NCBI GenBank assembly: GCA_944474755.1 | Contig: OX104125.1 | Location: 48,015,288 to 48,079,287, forward strand | DNA length: 64,000 nucleotides | Direction of reading: 5' to 3' | Source of the DNA: Limnoperna fortunei | Lineage: Eukaryota; Mollusca; Bivalvia; Mytilida; Modiolidae | Shown: in pieces, positions 12,061-21,654 of the stretch | How positions within the stretch are numbered: the first letter of the stretch is position 1 | Layout of the letters: every line of letters begins with the position of its first letter | Translations under genes and position numbers: made by a program | The notes under the pieces: generated by a model | What the model saw: only the letters and a program-made list of their open reading frames with translations | What the model was told of the DNA's origin: nothing | Databases searched by the model: none

Positions 12061-12306
12061 AAATCCCCAAAACTATCCAACAGTTAAGTGTAAAAGATAA
12101 AGAATTATATTTGGAAATCATCAAATCTGGGACTGAGACAAGGTACAACATCAGGATAGTTATTATAGGTGAAAATGGAGTCGGAAAAACATGTTTGCTG
12201 AGACGTCTACTAAGACAGAGTATGGCAGGAGTTCAAAGTACAGATGGGGTTGATATGCATCGATGTAAAATTAACCTGAGTAACGGACAATGGATCTTCA
12301 ATGACG
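12061..12306 (+). CDS. ROC GTPase exon with P-loop
   Basis: This 246-base exon has a phase-1 acceptor after TTTAATAG and a donor at 12307 (GTATTT). It encodes the start of a Ras-like ROC domain: strand IRIVIIG, Walker A / G1 motif GENGVGKT that binds the GTP phosphates, helix CLLRRLLRQ, then STDGVDMHRC in the switch I / G2 position. About 30 residues before the P-loop (KDKELYLEIIKSG) form a helical linker from the last Ig domain. Together with the next three exons it forms a complete ROC-COR pair, as in Roco proteins such as LRRK2. No leucine-rich repeats or kinase domain are visible; their places are taken by the Ig domains and the B-box/propeller. Confidence 0.9.
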
Positions 12307-12444
12307 GTATTTCAAACAATTACTTGACATATATCAACAAAAAGTACATTTATTATTCATGAGAATTTCTTAGATTATTTTATTGTTTTTATTGCTGTAA
12401 TTTTGAAATCACACTGTATTTTGTCTCGAAGTGTCAGTAAAATT

Positions 12445-12675
12445 GTTAATTTAAATACATCTCAACAAAACCAAAAACTTCGCAATCTTTCCTTCATGGA
12501 GTCAACTTATCTCATTTACGTCTGCCCTAAATTATTCTAAAATATGTAACTTGGTTACTGTAATTTAAATACATGTCAACAAAACCAAAAACTTCGCAAT
12601 CTTTTCTTTATGGAGTCAACATATCTCACTTACGTCTGCCGTTAGTTATTCCAGAATATGTAACTTGGTTTTTTG
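12445..12675 (+). repeat. Tandem duplication of ~115 bases in an intron
   Basis: The words AATTTAAATACAT(C/G)TCAACA, AACTTCGCAATCTTT, ATGGAGTCAAC, TACGTCTGCC and AATATGTAACTTGGTT occur in the same order twice, starting near 12449 and 12563. This is a simple local duplication with a few substitutions. It lies in the intron between the P-loop exon and the G3 exon. Confidence 0.8.
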
Positions 12676-12819
12676 TATGCACTTTAATATAATTCATGCT
12701 ATGAGTACAACCCTTTAACATGTGTAAATATTAGATATACATTTATTTTTGTTAATTCATATTTTGTTCACAATTTAGAGCCTCATAGCATGTACTGAGT
12801 CTCTTGCTTTATTTTACAG

Positions 12820-13389
12820 TGTCTGATAAAAAGAAAGAACTGTTGTTGAGATTGAAAAAAGCCCATATTTCAAGCAGTGGCCATAAAAAGCCTTTACTGG
12901 ACATTCCCCAGAGCAGCTACCATATCACTGGTTTGCAAGATGATGAAAACAGTAAAAGTAATATTGGAGAGTACACTGTTATATACAGCCGTATAAGTTC
13001 AGGAAGTAAACGGACATTGCATGATAAGCTTGAAGATGAATTTGTTAACAGTGAATTAGAAGCACATATGATGACAGTAATGGACAATATGTCAGATGAT
13101 ATAGAAATGGAGGTAGAGAGTACTTCACAGCTACAGCACGATTTAGTTACCAAATTATTAAACGAAGAAGTTTCTCAAGCTTTGGATGATTTTTTTAATG
13201 GTATTGAAGAAGTGAATATTCCATCAGATGTATTTGTAGAATGTGGACTTTTGGATTTTGCTGGAGAGAAGGAATACTATGCCACTCACCCAATCTTCCT
13301 TAATCCAAACGCAATACATCTTTTAGTTACCAACATAATGAAAGATGTACAAGCGATCAAAACTGAAGAAGGCTTTGATAAGATTGGAG
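12820..13389 (+). CDS. ROC GTPase exon with long insert and DFAGE motif
   Basis: This 570-base exon follows ATTTTACAG, phase 1, and ends before GTTTGT at 13390, phase 1. It carries the G3 motif as LLDFAGEKEYYATHPIF, near residues 146-162 of the exon; it closely matches the DFAGxxEFYxTHP pattern I know from LRRK2-type ROC domains. The usual switch II Gln or Arg after the Gly is Glu here. Before G3 lies about 140 residues, much of it acidic and Ser-rich (DDEN, LEDEF, DDIEMEVE) with likely helices. Ordinary ROC domains need only a few tens of residues between G2 and G3, so this is an expanded loop. It could be a regulatory or binding insert; that is inference. The frame joins both neighbours without shift. 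Confidence 0.88.
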
Positions 13390-14331
13390 GTTTGTAGTTT
13401 TGTTTATTAGAATAATATAATTTGGTATAACTGGTATTTCCTGCCATTATTTGGTGTCTGTCTTCCGTTAGCTTTTCTAAGAAAATCTGCTAGGAAACCT
13501 CTAAGCTAGTTTGAACCAACCTAAAAGTTTGGATATCTAGTAAACAAATTGTCATTTGGTTTTGATCCATAAGCAAGGATTGTATTGGAAAAAATCTGGA
13601 TTGAATCCCTTTTTTATTTGCATAACTAAACAAATAACTGTAATTCATGACAATCCACCAACACTTTCTGTTTGCCTGTGATTTAGTCATAGCACATTGT
13701 TATTTTATGATGTCACCTCGTGTAAGTACCTAATTTTCATTACAGCATGAGGAAAAATTTAAACTCCACACTGCTTGATCTGTAGATGGTCCAGTGTGAA
13801 TATACCTTGATAGTCCACAGTCTGAATTGTATCGACATGTAACAAGTGTAAGTCCCCTACCGGCAAAAAAAATCTTCATAGTCCAAGAGACATAATTTCA
13901 TCATCAATCATTAGACCGGAGTGATACATTGTATTCGTACGTGATCTGGACCTCATCATGATTTACTCACATGCCAAATACCAGCTCAATATCTGCTAGC
14001 ATTTAGAAAAAAGTACGGAAAACATGTGTGATGGATGGACAGAGTGCAAACCTATATTCCCTTTCAGCAAAGCCGGTAGGGCACTAATTACTGTTCAATA
14101 ATTTCCAAAAACTGAGAAACAGTTAACCAGACATAACAGAAATGTACCAAAAAGACCTCCACATCTCCATTTTGACATTATTTGTACATTTCACCTAATT
14201 TTAAATGATAAAGATTCATAAACCATTGTCACTTAAGGCAATTCAAGTTGCTCAAAATTAAAAAACCTTCAACAAATTGACCTATTGTCAGTGGTGTTAT
14301 TTTGTAATAATGTTATTATTATTTTGTGCAG
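13390..14331. other. Intron within the ROC domain, nothing recognised
   Basis: AT-rich intron bounded by GTTTGT at 13390 and TTTTGTGCAG at 14322-14331. Short ORFs on either strand have no supporting features. Confidence 0.6.
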
Positions 14332-14465
14332 AATATGTAGATTTCTGGCTTGATAGTATTCACTGCTGTGGAGTTAATGAGGAACCAAAAGAGGAGACAA
14401 AGACAGAATTTCTATATCCTCCAACTATCATTGTTTGCACAAGAATTGATGAGTGCAGAGATCAT
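14332..14465 (+). CDS. ROC GTPase exon with G4 motif
   Basis: This 134-base exon starts in phase 1 after TTTTGTGCAG and ends in phase 0 before GTAAGT at 14466. It begins (E)YVDFWLDSIHCC and contains IIVCTRIDECRDH; TRID occupies the G4 (N/T)KxD position that contacts the guanine base in Ras-like GTPases. The residues before it (NEEPKEETKTE) are an acidic loop. The exon is short but essential to the ROC fold, and its phases match the G3 exon upstream and the COR exon downstream. Confidence 0.86.
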
Positions 14466-15009
14466 GTAAGTGTTTTTAAAAAATATCAACCGTTCTTTTT
14501 CTGGGTATTTTGGGGGAAAAGCATTCTGCCAGGCTTTGTAGAAATGTCAGTTATTTTGATGTGCATTAATAATGCAATTTAGATTATTTGTTTTGGTGTT
14601 TAATGCCACAATGTACATTGTATCTTTATTGTCATCCATCATTATTGTCCTCTTTAACATTTATGTTTGAATCTTCTTCTCATAAACCAATGGGCCAATT
14701 GATCACAAAATACAAATTGCCAGGACATTTTGTAAAAATTGAATTATGGTTAAGTTTGGATGTACATTTATATCCATGAATCAGTCAGATATCAGGGAAG
14801 TATATGTTAACAACTTTTCTTTGTGTTGTTTGTTCAGTATGTACCTCTTTGTCCAATGGATTGCAAGATCATGTATCAATCTATTGTTAGCATATCCTAT
14901 GATACAGCAACATGATAACAATAAACATCAAAGTCCGAATACTTTTGTACTTAATCTTATATGGTCCGTTTTATGCAATCATATAATGTATGTTTGTTCT
15001 TTATTTTAG

Positions 15010-16224
15010 CTGGAGGAAAGAAAACAGGTTTTCCGTAAACAGCTTGGTTCTGTATTCAAAAACGAATCTAAGAAGAAGCATATTAGGGAGATATGCTATG
15101 TGTCAAACACTGAATCTAAGGAGGAGGATATCTGTGGTTTGCGGGACACAATTTTTAAATATGGAATGCAACTGAAAACATTTGCTGAACAGTTGCCTTT
15201 AAAATGGATCCGTTTAGAGCACTTAATTGATGTTTTTAGAGAGGCTGGTGTGAGTATATTATCTTGGCCAGATATCCTCCAATTAGCTTCCAAATGTTCA
15301 ATTGATAGGGAGGATGAAATCAACCTATTCCTGAAATATCAACATAAGGTTGGAGGTGTAATATATTTTGAGAGTTTAAAAGAATATATTATACTTAACC
15401 AAAAATGGTTAGCAAATGCTTTCAGATGTCTTGTATCAGACAAATTTGATAGCAACCTGATGCTGTCAGATGAATATAGAGCACTAGTAGACACAGGAAA
15501 GCTTAAGCACTCTCTGATTGTAAAACTCTTTGAAAAAGAACCAAAGCTTGATTTTAGCAAACATAGTGGTCATATATTAAATGTAATGGAAATATTTGGC
15601 ATCATAGTAAAGCTAAGAACTTTAAAGGAAAATGGACAAAGGCAAATCTTACCTACTTATTATATACCTTGCATGATTGCTGAGAAAGCTTCAGTTACAG
15701 ATATCATTGATAGGTTTAATGCAAAGACAGATAACTGTAAGCGAACACCATGGTTGTGTATAGAGTTTGATTTTATGCCGTTTGATTTTTTCAACCATAT
15801 TATGTGTCATTATATCAGTCAATATGCTATGTGCACTGAACCACTAACAGGGCGAATGGCTCTTTATCATGGTATGGGAGTATTCTTTCTTGACAATAAC
15901 AAGTTCAGAAAATTTATTTTGTGTTTCTGTAAAAACACAATAGCACTACAGATATGGCAATGGAAAAATGTGGAGAAAGGAACTTGTAAAGCAATGCTAG
16001 AAGAAATGAAAGTAACAGTAGAGAGAGTAAAAGAAAGATTTGAAACAAGGAGTGTTAGTTACACTGTAAAGTTGAAGTGCTCAGATGGCAACATACACAT
16101 GTCTGATGGTCGCCATAGCTACAGTGAGATACTGGATTTAGAAGATGAATACTTTTGTGAAGAACATAGTGATAGTCATAACACTCAAGATTTCTTTCAG
16201 ACATGGTTTGAAGACTATACAGAG
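15010..16224 (+). CDS. COR domain exon (end of ROC plus C-terminal of Roc)
   Basis: This 1,215-base exon starts after TTATTTTAG and ends before GTAGGA at 16225; both boundaries are phase 0. It encodes 405 residues. The first ~45 finish the ROC domain, with ICYVSNTESKEEDICGLRD in the G5 position. The rest matches a COR domain, the dimerisation module that follows ROC in Roco proteins. Typical marks are LPLKWIRLE, the GGVIYFESLKEYIILNQKWL stretch (COR pattern: G, hydrophobic, yF, ..., ildP.WL) and a long alpha/beta tail rich in Cys and aromatics. The final residues (LEDEYFCEEHSD...WFEDYTE) are acidic. The reading frame runs 36 bases past the donor into the intron to a stop, so a read-through form would end soon after 16224. 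No kinase domain follows. Confidence 0.9.
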
Positions 16225-16769
16225 GTAGGAAATCTTATTAATAATTGTATTTTTATTATATAGCCCATTAGATGTGTCTTCATCATTCATCATCCTTAAG
16301 TCTTTATGTCATTCATTCATTTATTTTATAGTACAGTAAATTTGAATACATTTTTTATTTGCCGCTTCTTTGAAACAAATTATGAAACGTGTAAAATATA
16401 GGTTAAGTTGATAAACTTCACTTTCATAGCTAATAATGTATTGTATTGTTTTATATTTTAAATCCTTTTAACTGATTCTTTGGGACCATACTGGAAGGTT
16501 CACAGTACTCCACGTGCACAGATGCCCAACACGTCACCAGATGGCGGATAGGGGAGGCCCTCTTATTGGGTTGACAGGTTATAATAAGGAAATTATGCCA
16601 GTGTGTAAAGTGTTTGGTTGGATAGGGCCAATCTCTTTGCAGAATAAAGGCCCCTTTTGTAGATTTGATAAAAAGATAAGCCTCATTGAAGCCTCTACAA
16701 AAGGCTTAATTATCCATCCCTACTCAATATGCCATACTTTTCAAGTGGCAGCAAATTAGTTTCCAATGG
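16225..16769. other. Intron start after COR exon
   Basis: Donor GTAGGAAATC at 16225. AT-rich sequence is followed by 16490-16760, which has near-random composition and leads into the 36-base array. No exon is recognised. Confidence 0.5.
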
Positions 16770-19700
16770 GTATACCAGTTACCAAAGGTCAGGGGCTTCC
16801 ACTGGGTACTTCAGTTACCAAAGGTTAAAGATGTCCACTGGGTACTCAAGGTACCTAAGGTCAGGGGTTTCCACTGGGTACTCCAGGTACCAAAGGTCAG
16901 GGGCTTCCACTGGGTACTCCAGTTACCAAAGGTCAGGGGTTTCCACTGGGTACTCCAGTTACCAAAGGTCAGGGGTTTCCACTGGGTACTCCAGGTAACA
17001 GGGGTCAGGGGTTTCCACTGGGTACTCCAGGTACCAAAGGTCAGGGGCTTTCACTGGGTACTCCAGTTACCAAAGGTCAGGGGTTTCCACTGGGTACCTC
17101 AGCTATCAAAGGTCAGGGGTTTACACTGGGTACTACACCTTGACCAATGGTCAAGGGTTTCCACTGGGTGTTCCAGCTACCAAAGGTTGGGTTTCCACTG
17201 GGTACTTTAGCTAACAAAGGTTGAGGGTGTCCATTGGGTAGTACTTCAGTTACCAAAGGACATGGGTTTCCACTGGGTACTCCAGCTACCTAAGGTTTAG
17301 GGTGCCCACTGGGTACTCCAGCTACCTAAGGTTTAGGGTGCCCACTGGGTACTCCAGCTACCTAAGGTTTAGGGTGCCCACTGGGTACTCTAGCTACCTA
17401 AGGTTTATGGTGCCCATTGGGTACTCAGCTTCCTAAGGTTTAGGGTGCCCACTGGGTACTCAGCTACCTAAGGTTTAGGGTGCCCACTGGGTACTCAGCT
17501 ACCTTAGGTTTAGGGTGCCCACTGGGTACTCCAGCTACCTAAGGTTTAGGGTGCCCACTGGGTACTCCAGCTACCTAAGGTTTAGGGTGCCCACTGGGTA
17601 CTCAGCTACCTAAGGTTTAGGGTGCCCACTGGGTACTCCAGCTACCTAAGGTTTAGGGTGCCCACTGGGTACTCCAGCTACCTAAGGTTTAGGGTACCCA
17701 CTGGGTACTCCAGCTACCTAAGGTTTAGGGTGACCACTGGTTACTCAGCTACCTAAGGTTTAGGGTGCCCACTGGGTACTCCAGCTACCTAAGGTTTAGG
17801 GTGCCCACTGGGTACTCCAGCTACCTAAGGTTTAGGGTGCCCACTGGGTACTCAGCTACCTAAGTGTAGGGTGCCCACTGGGTACTCAGCTACCTAAGGT
17901 TTAGGGTGCCCACTGGGTACTACAGCTACCTAAGGTTTAGGGTGCCCACTGGGTACTCCAGCTACCTAAGGTTTAGGGTGCCCACTGGGTACTCAGCTAC
18001 CTTAGGTTTAGGGTGCCCACTGGGTTCTCCAGCTACCTAAGGTTTAGGGTGCCCACTGGGTACTCAGCTACCTAAGGCTCAGGGTGCCCATTGGGTACTC
18101 CAGCTACCTTAGGTTTAGGGTGCCCACTGGGTACTCCAGCTACGTAACGTTTAGGGTGCCCACTGGGTACTCCAGCTACCTAAGGTTTAGGGTGCCCACT
18201 GGGTACTCAGCTACCTAAGGTTAAGGGTGCCCACTGGGTACTCCTGCTACCTAAGGTTTAGGGTGCCCACTGGGTACTCCAGCTACCTAAGGTTTAGGGT
18301 GCCCACTGGGTACTCCAGCTACCTAAGGTTTAGGGTGCCCACTGGGTACTCCAGCTACCTAAGGTTTAGGGTGCCCACTGGGTACTCCAGCTACCTTAGT
18401 TTTAGGGTGCCCACTGGGTACTCGGCTACCTAAGGTTTAGGGTGCCCACTGGGTACTCCAGCTACCTACGGTTTAGGGTGCCCACTGGGTACTCCAGCTA
18501 CCTAAGGTTTAGAGTGCCCACTGGGTACTCCAGCTACCTAAGGTTTAGGGTGCCCACTGGGTACTCCAGCTACCTAAGGTTTAGGGCTCCCACTGGGTAC
18601 TCCAGCTACCTAAGGTTTAGGGTGCCCACTGGGTACTTTAGCTACCTAAGGTTTAGGGTGCCCACTGGGTACTCAGCTACCTAAGGTTTAGGGTGCCCAC
18701 TGGGTACTCAGCTACCTAAGGTTTATGGTGCCCACTGGGTACTCAAGCTACCTAAGGTTTAGGGTGCCCACTGGGTACTCAGCTACCTAAGGTTTAGGGT
18801 GCCCACTGGGTACTCAGCTACCTGAGGTTTAGGGTGCCCACTGGGGACTCAGCTACCTAAGGTTTAGGGTGCCCACTGGGTACTCCAGCTACCTAAGGTT
18901 TAGGGTGCCCACTGGGTACTCCAGCTACCTAAGGTTTAGGGTGCCCACTGGGTACTCAGCTACCTAAGGTTTAGGGTGCCCACTGGGTACTCAGCTACCT
19001 AAGGTTAAGGGTGCCCACTGGGTACTCCAGCTACCTAAGGTTTAGGGTGCCCACTGGGTACTCCAGCTACCTAAGGTTTAGGGTGCCCACTGGGTACTCC
19101 AGCTACCTTAGGTTTAGGGTGCCCACTGGGTACTCAGCTACCTAAGGTTTAGGGTGCCCACTGGGTACTCCAGCTACCTAAGGTTTAGGGTGCCCACTGG
19201 GTACTCAGCTACCTAAGGTTTAGGGTGCCCACTGGGTACTCCAGTTACCAATTGTCAGGACTTTCCACTGGGTACTCCAGTTACCAATTGCCAGGGGTTT
19301 CCACTGGGTACTCTAGCTACCAAAGGTCATGGGTTTCCACTGGGTGCTCCAGCTACCAATGGTCATGGCTTTCCACTGTGTACTCCAGCTACCACAGGTC
19401 GGGAGTGTCCACCGGGTACTCAAGATACCAAATGTTAAGGGTTTCCACTGGGTGCTCCAGCTATCAAAGGTCAGTTGTTTCCACTGGCTACTCCAGCTAT
19501 CAATTCTTCAGGGCTTTCCACTGGGTACTCCAGCTACCAAATGTCAAGGGTTTCCACTGGGTTCTCCAGCTACCAAAGGTCAGGGTTTCCATTGGTACTC
19601 CAGCTACCAAAGGTCAAGGTTTCCATTGGGTACTCCAGCTACCAAAGGTCAAGGTTTCCATTGGGTACTCCAGCTAAGAAACGTTAGGGTTTCCATTGGG

Positions 19701-20165
19701 TACTCAAGCTACCAAAGGTCAGGGTTTCCATTGGATACTCCAGCTACCAAAGGTCAGGGTTTCCATTGGGTACACCAGCTACCAAAAGTCAGGGTTTCCA
19801 TTGGGTACTCTAGCTACCAAAGGTCAGGGTTTCCATTGGGTACACCAACTACCAAAAGTCAGGATTTCCATTGGGTACTCAAGCTACCAAAGGTCAAGGT
19901 TTCTATTGGGTACTCAAGCTACCAAAGGTCAAGGTTTCCATTGGGTACTCCAGCTACCAAAGGTCAGGGTTTCCATTGGGTACTCAAGCTACCAAAGGTC
20001 AAGGTTTCCATTGGGTACTCCAGCTTCGAAAGGTCAGGGTTTCTATTGGGTACTCTAGCTACCAAAGGTCAGGGTTTTCCATTGGGTACACCAGCTACCA
20101 AAAGTCAAGTGTTTCCACTGGGTACTACAGCTACCAAAGGTCTGGGGTTTTCACTAGTTACTCGA
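16770..20165 (+). repeat. 36-base minisatellite, about 95 units, in the COR-B-box intron
   Basis: The unit core is CCACTGGGTACTCCAGCTAC with a variable remainder; period 36 with 35-base variants (ACTCAGCTAC). Three zones are visible. The first (16770-17270) reads ACCAAAGGTCAGGGGTT, the large middle zone (17270-19235) reads ACCTAAGGTTTAGGGTG, and the third (19235-20165) reads ACCAAAGGTCAGGGTTT with CCATTGGG. ORFs of up to 288 residues in it result from the 36-base period and are not supported as coding. Confidence 0.95.
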
Positions 20166-20497
20166 GCTTTCTTTAATAAAAACTTAATGTCATGATATAC
20201 AAGAAGCTGAACAAGTGCTGAAATTTTTTTTATTAAAATCTCATTCAATCAAACAAAAGACTTGTGGAATCTAAATACCTACATTTATATTGTTCTTATT
20301 ACTATTAATTGTAACTGCAGCCTACAGGAACATTATTTAATGCTTCCAAAGACAACCTAATCTTTAACAACTGTAAATTGTTACTGCACACCAGAACCAT
20401 TAACATAAGTAATTCTGCTTCTGCACTAAACAAACAAAACTGGTAACACTGAGTCAGTGTATGTATGATAGTATAACACCATCTATAAACAAAATAC
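20166..20497. other. Intron sequence
   Basis: AT-rich sequence between the 36-base array and a truncated SINE. Nothing is recognised. Confidence 0.5.
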
Positions 20498-20719
20498 ACT
20501 TAACATGCTGTGGCATCGGTTGTCCACACTGAGATTGCGGGCAGGTTGTGCTTGACTCCAATCCCAATTGACAAGGATTGCCAGTTTTCCTACTGAAGGT
20601 CCGGGTTTTCTCAGGGTTATCTGGCTTCCTACCCCGATAAAAACTGGATGCCATGATATACAGACAACTTGCTGAAACTGGCATTAAACATCATTCAAAC
20701 AAACAAAACTAAACATGCT
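20498..20719 (+). mobile_element. 5'-truncated SINE with near-perfect target duplication
   Basis: The body (about 20510-20707) matches the first SINE from ACACTGAGATTGCGGG through CAATTGACAAGGATTGCCAG, AAAACTGGATGCCATGA and a CAAACAAAC tail. The tRNA-like head with its A box is missing. ACTTAACATGCT at 20498-20509 and ACTAAACATGCT at 20708-20719 differ at one base and look like the target-site duplication, so truncation happened at insertion. Confidence 0.8.
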
Positions 20720-21051
20720 TGAAAGAGTTTAAGCAAGAACTAGTCAACTCAGGATATGTCTGCAACAGGGTGTATATATACAACATACACTGATCATGCT
20801 AAATAAATTATTGTTGTCTATTAATTACTTAATAGAATTGTTGAGGATTTCCAGATGTTTCATATTTTAGAAGAGATGCTGTTTATATTCAGTTTTCTTT
20901 TCCTTTTTCATGTGTGCATTTACAAATGAATGTAACTGTTGCATAAATACATGTACATGTCTATGTTGAAATGAAATATTTCATACAAAACCCCTTGTAA
21001 CAGGGAATGCTCATTCAGATATGTTCATAATTGTTAATTTTCTTTTTCTAG
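20720..21051. other. Intron sequence before the 41-base exon
   Basis: AT-rich, no repeat recognised. It ends in TTAATTTTCTTTTTCTAG, a strong polypyrimidine tract and acceptor. Confidence 0.5.
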
Positions 21052-21092
21052 GATGAAGATTATAATCCAGCACAGCTACAAAGGTCAGGAAG
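21052..21092 (+). CDS. 41-base linker exon between COR and B-box
   Basis: The acceptor is TTCTTTTTCTAG and the donor is GTAAAA at 21093. It encodes DEDYNPAQLQRSG plus two bases of an Arg codon. It begins in phase 0, as the COR exon ends, and ends in phase 2, as the B-box exon begins; AG plus G gives AGG, Arg. It therefore bridges the two large exons exactly. Evidence is splice consensus plus phase; the coding content is too short to judge alone. It sits between two large minisatellites. Confidence 0.65.
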
Positions 21093-21654
21093 GTAAAACC
21101 TATTTACAACAATAAGTTTTTATAATAGATATAGCTGCTGGTAATTTGCAGACATCAGTTAATTGTACATACTACAATCAAGAAAAAAGAATCGAAGATA
21201 ACAAGGTGTATTCAGAAAACGAAAAATCGAGGACCGACAAAATGTCATGGTAACACAAAAGAGGGGACAACAACAAAAACAAACACACAACACAAAACAA
21301 CAAAAACAAACACACAACACAAAACCAACAATAAAGCAACAGGAATCCCAATGGGGATGAGTCCAGGTGCTCCAGTGTCCTATTGTTTAAATCTGTGAAA
21401 TAGAGAAACGTTTTTGTCTGAAGTATATTTATATATTGTTAAGTTATATCTGACTGACATATTGTGTGTTTTACAGGAATTCAAGATACGAGATTTATAC
21501 AAAAGTAAGTGAAGAATTGAAATGCTGATTGTTTAAGTAATGTTCAGTGGTTTTTTCTCATATTGGCTTAAATTTCAACAGCAATCACGTTGACTTCAAA
21601 CTTAAAATAAGGGGTTCACATACAGAGAGTCTCATTGGCAGGGTCATTACTAAG
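21093..21654. other. Intron with an AAACACACAAC-rich stretch and a possible alternative exon
   Basis: Around 21260-21320 there is a short CAACAACAAAAACAAACACA duplication. TTTTACAG at 21469-21476 followed by AATTCAAGATACGAG and AAAAGTAAGT could define a 28-base exon (21477-21504). Its phases (2 in, 0 out) do not lead into the B-box exon. If unspliced at its 3' side it would reach a TGA at 21524-21526, giving a short alternative end after the COR domain. Confidence 0.35.

Noticed and set aside
16770..20195. TTTAGGG words in the 36-base array as interstitial telomere sequence
   Set aside because: TTTAGGG occurs once per 36-base unit, not as a head-to-tail 6- or 7-mer array.
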